Assembly: GCF_014489535.1 (NCBI RefSeq)
Contig: NZ_CP060783.1
Coordinates: 3,555,501-3,619,500 of the forward strand
DNA length: 64,000 bases
Origin: Diaphorobacter aerolatus
GTDB taxonomy: Bacteria > Pseudomonadota > Gammaproteobacteria > Burkholderiales > Burkholderiaceae_C
Direction of reading: 5' to 3'
The notes under the pieces were generated by a model. It was not told the origin of the DNA and made no database searches. It saw only the letters and a program-made list of their open reading frames with translations. The translations under genes were made by a program, and so were the position numbers. How positions within the stretch are numbered: position 1 is the first letter of the stretch; the number at the start of each line of letters is the position of its first letter. Of the stretch, positions 59,135 through 64,000 are shown in pieces.

Positions 59135-59425
59135 ATGAACGATCAGAACAAACAGCCGGTGAGCGAACAAGTAGAAACCGCCGTGGAAGTGCAGCGCTTT
59201 CCCGAACATTTCAATGCCGTGGTGCGAGGCAAGGTTCAACACCGTGTCGGTGATGGACCGCTTGAGGATATGCCCGTCGGCACCGAGGTGAAGGTGGATA
59301 CGGCCATCGCCAGCTACGTGTTGTCGTGGACCGATCCGAACGACAAGCAGCCCGAAATCGTCACGCTGGCGAAGCGCGAATTCGAGCTTTATGTGGACAA
59401 TGGCGATCTTGAAGTGAAGTCCTGA
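59135..59425 (+). CDS. Conserved hypothetical protein, 96 aa
   Basis: Small soluble protein without signal peptide or membrane segment. It is predicted to be mostly beta: FNAVVRGKVQHRVGDG, VGTEVKVDTAIASYVLSW, then a C-terminal FELYVDNGDLEVKS. No family was recognised. ATG 59135 is preceded by AGGAAG at good spacing, and a clear terminator follows, which supports a real gene. Confidence 0.75.
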   Translation: MNDQNKQPVSEQVETAVEVQRFPEHFNAVVRGKVQHRVGDGPLEDMPVGTEVKVDTAIASYVLSWTDPNDKQPEIVTLAKREFELYVDNGDLEVKS

Positions 59426-59501
59426 TTTCTGCGTGGATTCCTGCATCCACGATGGCATGGAAAATATCCAGACATACCTGCATGCCAGAAGAATTTTTTA
59501 G

Positions 59502-59524
59502 CCACCGCAAGGTGGCATTTTTTT
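59502..59524 (+). terminator. Intrinsic terminator
   Basis: GCCACC-GCAA-GGTGGC hairpin followed by ATTTTTTT. The left flank also has a T-run (AATTTTTT), so it is mainly rightward, closing the gene at 59135. Confidence 0.9.
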
Positions 59525-59549
59525 CGCCGGTGCTTCTACCCTGAAAGCA

Positions 59550-60098
59550 TCAGGAGCCGGGTTTGGAATGCCCGGGGTGAACGATCACCTTGGGCGGCTC
59601 CTGCATCAACGGCGTATTGCTGCCGCAAGCCGCGTTGACCCTTGCGATTTCGGCGTTCAGGCGCATGCGTCGCTCATCTTCGCCCAGCGTGCGAATGCTG
59701 GACACGAACTCCAGCTCCTTTTGCGCTGATCGGCAACGCGGGCTGTCTGCAAGATTCACGGGGGCCTGCGTGGCAGCGCGCGACTGCTCCTGCTGCTGAA
59801 GATCCAGCCGCTGCTGCTCACGACTGTCCTGGCGATCCCGGTATTTTCGATCGAGCGCTTCATTCGAACGGTTGCGCTCCTGCTCGATCTGCTCCGGTGA
59901 TTTTTGCCCTTGCAGCAACCGGCCTTGTTGTTGTTGTTGTAAGTGCTGCGGATCGCAAGGCGTATCGGTGTAGCTCGTCTTGCCGCTTGCATCCTTGCAT
60001 TGATAGACCTGCGCCCACCCCGGGGCAGCAATACACAGGCCGAGAAGTACCGCCAACGTCGCGTTCTTCCCCGCCACGAACATCGTTTCACGCCGCAT
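59550..60098 (-). CDS. DUF4124 domain-containing exported protein
   Basis: A 182-aa protein. The signal peptide is TLAVLLGLCIAAPGWAQ, directly followed by the DUF4124 core VYQCKDASGKTSYTDTPC. After that come a long Gln/Arg-rich coiled-coil-like region (LQQQQQGRLLQGQ, NEALDRKYRDRQD) and a short Cys-containing C-terminal helix. The domain is common in gammaproteobacterial and betaproteobacterial periplasmic proteins of unknown role. ATG 60098 follows AAGGAA. Confidence 0.85.
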   Translation of the reverse strand: MRRETMFVAGKNATLAVLLGLCIAAPGWAQVYQCKDASGKTSYTDTPCDPQHLQQQQQGRLLQGQKSPEQIEQERNRSNEALDRKYRDRQDSREQQRLDLQQQEQSRAATQAPVNLADSPRCRSAQKELEFVSSIRTLGEDERRMRLNAEIARVNAACGSNTPLMQEPPKVIVHPGHSKPGS

Positions 60099-60204
60099 GA
60101 TTTAGGTTCCTTGAATTCTGGATCAGCCGAATCCATTCAATCAACGCGCGACGGGCCGATTCGGTTGTCGCGCGCGCAGCAGAGCTCGCGCGGCCTTGAT
60201 CCGT

Positions 60205-60229
60205 AAAAAAGCCCGCACATCTGGCGGGC
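60205..60229 (-). terminator. Intrinsic terminator
   Basis: On the minus strand GCCCGC and GCGGGC arms precede TTTTTT. It lies 11 bases after the stop of the small Pro-rich gene at 60240. Confidence 0.85.
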
Positions 60230-60239
60230 CTGGTTTGCA

Positions 60240-60461
60240 CTATGTCTCCGGATCCTTGGGAATGTCGGGTTCCCTGTCGGGCGAGAACGGTGGATCGGCT
60301 CCGGGCGGATCGTCGCCGTCGGGTTGAGGATCCTTCGGCTGTGGCGCCTGCTTGGGATACGGCTCGCCTACGGGATCCATCTCCTCATTTTCGGGAAACG
60401 ACTCACGCTTGGGATCGTCGGGCTGCGCGGGCGTCCTCGGCGCGCTGGGTGGTTGGTTCAT
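60240..60461 (-). CDS. Small Pro/Asp/Glu-rich disordered protein, 73 aa
   Basis: Over a quarter of residues are Pro and most others are charged, with repeated D-P-x-x-D and P-K units (KQAPQPKDPQPDGDDPPG). No fold, signal or membrane segment is predicted. GAGGAG lies at ideal distance before the ATG, and a terminator follows the stop, which argues for a real gene. It resembles the 59-aa product of the next upstream gene on the same strand. Function unknown. Confidence 0.7.
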   Translation of the reverse strand: MNQPPSAPRTPAQPDDPKRESFPENEEMDPVGEPYPKQAPQPKDPQPDGDDPPGADPPFSPDREPDIPKDPET

Positions 60462-60521
60462 GGCGGTCTCCTCGTTGATCGGATGGCCAGTGAGAGATAA
60501 AACAACAGACAGTGCGAAGAA

Positions 60522-60701
60522 TCAACGGGGTTGCTTGATGATCGGATTCTGCTGTTCGGTGGGCTCGTTGGGATGAGGGCTCTTGGGATTGCGCTGATCG
60601 TTCAGATCGTCTGGTCGATTCGGATTTTTCGGCATCTTCGGATCATCCTGAACGACCGGCTTTTGGGTCGGATCCTGCTCGGGTGATTGCGGTGTGGTCA
60701 T
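60522..60701 (-). CDS. Small Pro/Asn/Asp-rich disordered protein, 59 aa
   Basis: Starts MTTPQSPEQDPTQKPV and ends NPIIKQPR; composed mainly of Pro, Asp, Asn, Gln and Lys, with segments such as DDPKMPKNPNRPDD. AAAGGAG stands 10 bases before the ATG. It is 60 bases upstream of the related 73-aa gene, so the two are likely a duplicated pair in one transcript. No known family was recognised. Confidence 0.65.
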   Translation of the reverse strand: MTTPQSPEQDPTQKPVVQDDPKMPKNPNRPDDLNDQRNPKSPHPNEPTEQQNPIIKQPR

Positions 60702-60974
60702 GCTGACTGACTCCTTTCATGGCATCACTATGAAAGCAAAGAATGCACTCGCGGCCTCTGCGACGGTGTAGGACCGAGTCCCCTGGCCATGAGGCTCGAT
60801 GGGCCCGATCCCGGTCGGTGCAGCGGCTTGAGGACGAGTCCTACGAACCGGAAGTGGACATGACTACATGCCGGGCGGAGATGCGGTCCTAAGATTTGAT
60901 CCTCACCCTTTCGAACACGGCAGACGCCGAATCGCCCTGCAAGGCGGAGCGTTTACCTTCAACAGGAGCACATC

Positions 60975-61331
60975 ATGGACACAGAAAATACATCGGGCAC
61001 CATCATCTCTTCGGAGAAGGTACGTGGCACCAACGTCTACAGCCCGGCGGGCGAAAAGCTGGGTTCCGTCGAGGCACTGATGATCGACAAGATTTCCGGT
61101 CGTGTCCGTTATGCAGTCATGGAATTCGGCGGCTTCCTGGGCATGGGCACGGATGTCTATCCCCTGCCATGGGACGCGCTGAAATACAGCACGGAAGAAG
61201 GCGGCTACATGGTGTCGCTCACCAAGGAACAGTTGGATGGCGCTCCGCGCTACAACCGCGACGATTCGCCCGAATATTCCGACGAGTACGGCCGCAAGGT
61301 CTACGATTACTACAACGTACCATGGCTTTGA
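60975..61331 (+). CDS. PRC-barrel domain-containing protein
   Basis: A 118-aa protein whose residues 8-85 form a PRC barrel (ISSEKVRGTNVYSPAGEKLGSVEALMIDK, MGTDVYPLPWDALKY). The C-terminus is Tyr/Asp-rich (YNRDDSPEYSDEYGRKVYDYY). Free-standing PRC proteins often accompany general-stress genes. AGGAG precedes the ATG. It is followed 18 bases later by a DUF883 gene in the same operon. Confidence 0.88.
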   Translation: MDTENTSGTIISSEKVRGTNVYSPAGEKLGSVEALMIDKISGRVRYAVMEFGGFLGMGTDVYPLPWDALKYSTEEGGYMVSLTKEQLDGAPRYNRDDSPEYSDEYGRKVYDYYNVPWL

Positions 61332-61349
61332 GCGAAAGGACCATAACAA

Positions 61350-61658
61350 ATGCTGTTCTCATCCAGGAAGCCACGATCCGCTTTGAGTGATCTCGAAAAT
61401 TTTGTGAACGACCTCAGTGGCCTGCTCTCCAGCAAGGACCTCGACAACGTTCCAAAAATCGCCGACCTGCGCGCGCGACTCGACAGCCGGTTGACCGACG
61501 CGCGTGATGCATTGGTGGACATCTCCGACCAAGCGGCACAACGCACACGCGAGGTCGCCAAAGCCGCCGATACCTACGCGCATGAGGAACCTTGGCGCGT
61601 CGTTACCGGAGCCGTCGCCGCTGGCGTTTTGATCGGCTATTGCCTGAGCAGGCGCTAA
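61350..61658 (+). CDS. DUF883/ElaB-YqjD family membrane protein
   Basis: A 102-aa protein with an amphipathic helical body (LENFVNDLSGLLSSKDLDN, QAAQRTREVAKAADTYAHEEPW) and a C-terminal hydrophobic anchor (VVTGAVAAGVLIGYCLSRR). ElaB/YqjD proteins are stationary-phase, ribosome-associated tail-anchored proteins. The HEEPW-to-GxxxG anchor is diagnostic. A terminator follows 20 bases after the stop. Confidence 0.9.
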   Translation: MLFSSRKPRSALSDLENFVNDLSGLLSSKDLDNVPKIADLRARLDSRLTDARDALVDISDQAAQRTREVAKAADTYAHEEPWRVVTGAVAAGVLIGYCLSRR

Positions 61659-61677
61659 GTTTCGCGTTAACGCTCCA

Positions 61678-61703
61678 AAAGACCCGCACTTGCGGGTCTT
61701 TTT
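61678..61703 (+). terminator. Intrinsic terminator after DUF883 gene
   Basis: AAAGACCCGCA and TGCGGGTCTTT arms with a short loop and a five-T tail. Confidence 0.9.
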
Positions 61704-61989
61704 GTTTGGACGCGGGCCATGAAGGGGCAACGGAATCGTTCCCTCGCTGCGGCGTTGTAGCCGCTCGAAAAGTATCAGCCTTGCTTCGAGCCTGTGCCTT
61801 GCGTATCCTCCCCAGACTGCACAACGCCATGTTCCCGAGCATCGCGTGGACGGGTCGTGGTTTGAGCGGTGGTTTGGCAACTCTAAGGGTGGCAGATGAC
61901 TGGGCTATTCAGACAAATCAGTATTGAATCGCCCCGGATTTTGCGGAGGCTGTTCGGTTTAAGTCAGCTCAACCAAAAGGAGGAAAAAT
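61704..61989. other. Gene-free interval with a possible insertion-sequence end
   Basis: No credible gene lies between the DUF883 terminator and the VOC start. From 61925 the sequence TGAATCGCCCCGGATTTTGC resembles the terminal repeat of some IS3-family elements (recollection of a TGAACCGCCCCGGG-type end). No transposase follows. An AAAGGAGG ribosome site at 61976-61983 serves the VOC reading frame. Confidence 0.35.
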
Positions 61990-62337
61990 ATGCTCAGGAT
62001 TGGGTCAATCGTTTGGGGCGTGCGAGATGTTCGTCGGGCCGTCGAATTTTGGACCGCCGCCTTGGACTATTAGCCGTTGCGGACGCCATCGTCGGACTGG
62101 GCCATACTCGTTCCTGTTGATGGAGAAGGTCAGCAAATGGCTCTAACAGCGGTTTCGTCGGAAGCAGAAAATCATCAACGCCACCATCTCGATCTCTATG
62201 CGTCCAATCAAGAAGCAGAGATTGAAAGGCTACTGTCAATCGGCGCGACACGGGTGGAGTGGCGTTACCCGGACGACGCAGATTTTGTCGTTCTTTCTGA
62301 TCCGGACGGCAACACATTCTGTGTCATAGAGAAGTAG
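61990..62337 (+). pseudogene. VOC (glyoxalase/bleomycin-resistance fold) protein with in-frame amber codon
   Basis: The frame starts MLRIGSIVWGVRDVRRAVEFWTAAL, typical of a VOC protein, then meets TAG at 62071 and continues in the same frame through WAILVPVDGEGQQMALT, HHLDLYASNQEAEIERLLSIGA and VVLSDPDGNTFCVIE. A frameshift is not needed, so this is a point nonsense change (perhaps AAG to TAG). The metal-site His and Glu are retained. Total length would be 115 codons. Base composition is lower in GC than the surroundings. Confidence 0.75.
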
Positions 62338-62525
62338 CTATTAGACGTGCAGCTACCGCCGCAGCGCTTGTCCCCAGCAGTCGTGCCCGCGTGCTTGTGT
62401 TGCTTCACAAGGTGTTTGAAAGCGGAATTGTTGGTATCTCATTTCTGTTGGTATGCGAACTACCTACAAAAGTACCAAGAAAATATTGGTACGTCTAAAG
62501 ACGGCGTTGGATGATGTTGGACGAC
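62338..62525. other. AT-richer non-coding stretch beside tRNA-Arg
   Basis: Contains a weak inverted repeat (GTACC-AAGAAAATATT-GGTAC, 62473-62492). A 31-codon frame starting at 62453 has no recognisable product. Nothing else is evident. Confidence 0.4.
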
Positions 62526-62562
62526 AAAAAAACCCGCCATGCTACTAAACATGCGGGTTTTA
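62526..62562 (-). terminator. Intrinsic terminator of tRNA-Arg
   Basis: AAAACCCGC-CATG and CATG-CGGGTTTT arms with an 8-base loop and A/T flanks on both sides, 31 bases beyond the tRNA 3' end. Confidence 0.8.
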
Positions 62563-62593
62563 AGACTTTCTTGGACTTTGTGAGACTGTCACA

Positions 62594-62668
62594 TGGTCCC
62601 CTCGACAGGAATCGAACCTGTATCTAGCGCTTAGGAGGCGCTCGTTCTATCCATTGAACTACGAGGAG
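62594..62668 (-). tRNA. tRNA-Arg (anticodon CCT)
   Basis: Cloverleaf on the minus strand: acceptor CTCCTCG with CGAGGGG, A73 and encoded CCA; D arm GTTC/GAAC; anticodon arm AGCGC-CTCCTAA-GCGCT with anticodon CCT; T arm ACAGG-TTCGATT-CCTGT. It reads AGG. This tRNA is a frequent integration site for mobile elements. Confidence 0.95.
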
Positions 62669-62826
62669 CTGTCGGGCAGAACCTTCAATTGTAAAGCCTT
62701 TCGGGGAAGCCTCGAAGTCGCCAGCGTCCTGATCTACGGCGGTGTGGAAGCCGCGCAGTACCCGCTCGCCGTCTATGCGCCTTGGTTTCGCCATCTGCTC
62801 ACGTGTGGGCGCTGCCTGCCTCGCCC

Positions 62827-64000
62827 TCAGTCTTTCTTGATGGTGTAGATCAGATCGACGGCGCTGGTGCTGCCGGTCTGGCCTCGCACGGTGAGGTTGC
62901 GCGAGAGGTCGTAGAAGATGAAGATCGTACCCATCGCGCCCGAGAGGCTTTGTTCATAGGTGACGTAGAGCTTGTCGGACAGGCGTTTTCCGAGCGTGAG
63001 CGCGGCACCGGACGCGTCCGTGCCTTCGGTCGGCCCCGGATGCCGACTTCGTCGAGACCCATGCGGCCCGCGATCTTGCCGCTGCCGCTGTTGCCGCCCG
63101 AGAGCAGTGCCAGCGCGGCCTGTTGCAGCAGTGCGCTTTCCGCTCCTCCGAGTGAGGGATCGCGGCCCATCACGACCCACGAGAGCTTTTCGGCATCGGG
63201 CAGGTCGGGGTCGGAATACAGGCTCACGCGCGGCGCCATTGCCGAGCCCAGCACCTGCACGCCCGCGCGCTGGGCGATGTTGGGACGGATCGCCAGGATG
63301 TCGAGCGAGGGATTGTTGTAGGGCCCGTTGAAGCGGATCAGGCCCGTCTCGACGTTGAGCGACTGGCCCCAGGCCCGGTAACGGCCTTCGACCGTGTTGA
63401 CTTCACCGGTGATGCGTGGCGGGCCACCGGCCACGGTGGCGCCCTTGATCTCAAGCTCGCCTTCGAGGCGCGTGGTGATGCCGAAACCTTGCAATGCAAA
63501 GTCGCGGCCGAGATTGAGCTTGACGAGGATGTCGGGCAGCTTGCGGGTTTCCGCCCTGGTGTTGGCCTTCTCGGTGGCGAGCTTCTGCTTGCGGGCCTCT
63601 TCTTCCGCGGCCTTGCGTGATGCGGCGGTGTGCACGACCACGTCCTTGTCGAGCGATGGCGCGGATTCCTCGGGCAGGATGATGGTCGCGCGATCGGTGG
63701 TCAGGTCGCCGCGCAGCGTGAACTGCCCGTTGTCGAGCTTGGCGCCGAGCGTGCCCGAGATGCTGACCTGACGGTCGGCGCGCACCAGCACCTGCAGTCG
63801 CGTCGCCTTGGCCTGAAGGTCCATCACGAGGTTGCCCGGCTGGCCTTCGGCCTGTGACGGAATCCAGTTCGCGAAACCGCTGCCGACGAGTTCGCCGCCA
63901 TCCTGTGGCGCATTGGTGAGGTTGCCGCTGTAGCCGAGGATGCGCGCGCTGCTGCCCCTGCCGCCCTTGATGCGCAGCTCGGTGATGTCAAGGCGTGTGC
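62827..64000 (-). CDS. tamB: Translocation and assembly module protein TamB (DUF490), 3' part, frameshifted
   Basis: C-terminal section of the long inner-membrane-anchored AsmA-like protein that works with TamA in outer-membrane and lipid homeostasis. Visible motifs: beta-rich ITGEVNTVEGRYRAWGQSLNVETGLIRFNGPYNNPSLDI, PRVSLYSDPDLPDAEKLSWVVMG, and the terminal strands LYVTYEQSLSGAMGTIFIFYDLSRNLTVRGQTG ending IKKD. One C added to the run 63034-63037 (plus strand) joins VGIRG to PTEGTDASG. The frame is open to the right edge, so the start lies outside. Confidence 0.9.

Noticed and set aside
62071..62073. Amber codon read as pyrrolysine or suppressed
   Set aside because: No pyl genes or special context are visible, and such recoding is not known for VOC proteins; a nonsense change is simpler.

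Overview
The window is high-GC chromosomal DNA with the codon use and gene neighbourhoods of a Burkholderiales betaproteobacterium, most probably a Comamonadaceae member near Comamonas, Delftia or Acidovorax. Pointers are dusB overlapping fis followed by purH; yqgE-ruvX-pyrR-pyrB-pyrC' with a non-catalytic dihydroorotase; thiD-hemL beside rubredoxin-pilGHIJL; and an IPTL-CTERM surface protein. The genus is an inference from gene order and protein style. No phage, conjugative element or CRISPR array is visible.

Layout. 1-5200: 3' end of ffh, a PLP-dependent amino acid deaminase, miaB, a small exported protein and a metallophosphoesterase. 5239-5440: two identical tRNA-Met(CAT) genes. 5516-11351: enoyl-CoA hydratase, M61 peptidase, dsbC and a UbiH-type flavin hydroxylase on the minus strand, then a MOSC protein. 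11426-16435: isochorismatase-like hydrolase and pirin divergent from a LysR regulator, then a large DUF11/IPTL-CTERM exported protein. 16950-24701: ychF, a RelE/HTH toxin-antitoxin pair with a palindromic operator, an M20 peptidase, a TonB-receptor remnant, an NAD-metabolism regulator next to nadC, and two envelope proteins. 24893-28433: dusB-fis-purH and a membrane-anchored cytochrome c. 28490-33964: cobalamin riboswitch followed by btuB-btuF-btuC-btuD. 33961-36207: thiD-hemL on the minus strand. 36314-46659: rubredoxin plus the Chp/Pil chemosensory operon pilG-H-I-J-L for twitching motility. 46660-47507: gene-free and full of repeats. 47508-52232: yqgE-ruvX-pyrR-pyrB-pyrC'-plsC. 52275-57908: ArsC-like protein, DegP/HtrA protease, a two-component system and a phospholipase D/cardiolipin synthase. 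57958-64000: a second pirin, several small stress or envelope proteins, a VOC pseudogene, tRNA-Arg(CCT) and the C-terminal part of tamB.

The strongest anomaly is technical. Twelve genes, including pyrB, pyrC', pilL, tamB, dsbC and thiD, are interrupted by frameshifts. Nearly all are repaired by restoring one base in a short G or C run, and the repaired lengths are whole numbers of codons. This looks like consensus under-calling of homopolymers, so these genes are listed as single CDS features over their full repaired extent, with each shift site stated. Two loci look genuinely decayed: the TonB-receptor remnant at 20877-21230, which has lost most of its barrel, and the VOC gene at 61990-62337, which has an in-frame amber codon.

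Most biologically interesting points: the degenerate metal site of PyrC'; the repeated half-sites over the nadC promoter; the palindrome immediately before the toxin gene; the riboswitch-controlled B12 uptake operon; the repeat block at 46891-47431; and short genes (rubredoxin, two Pro/Asp-rich proteins) that are easily missed.
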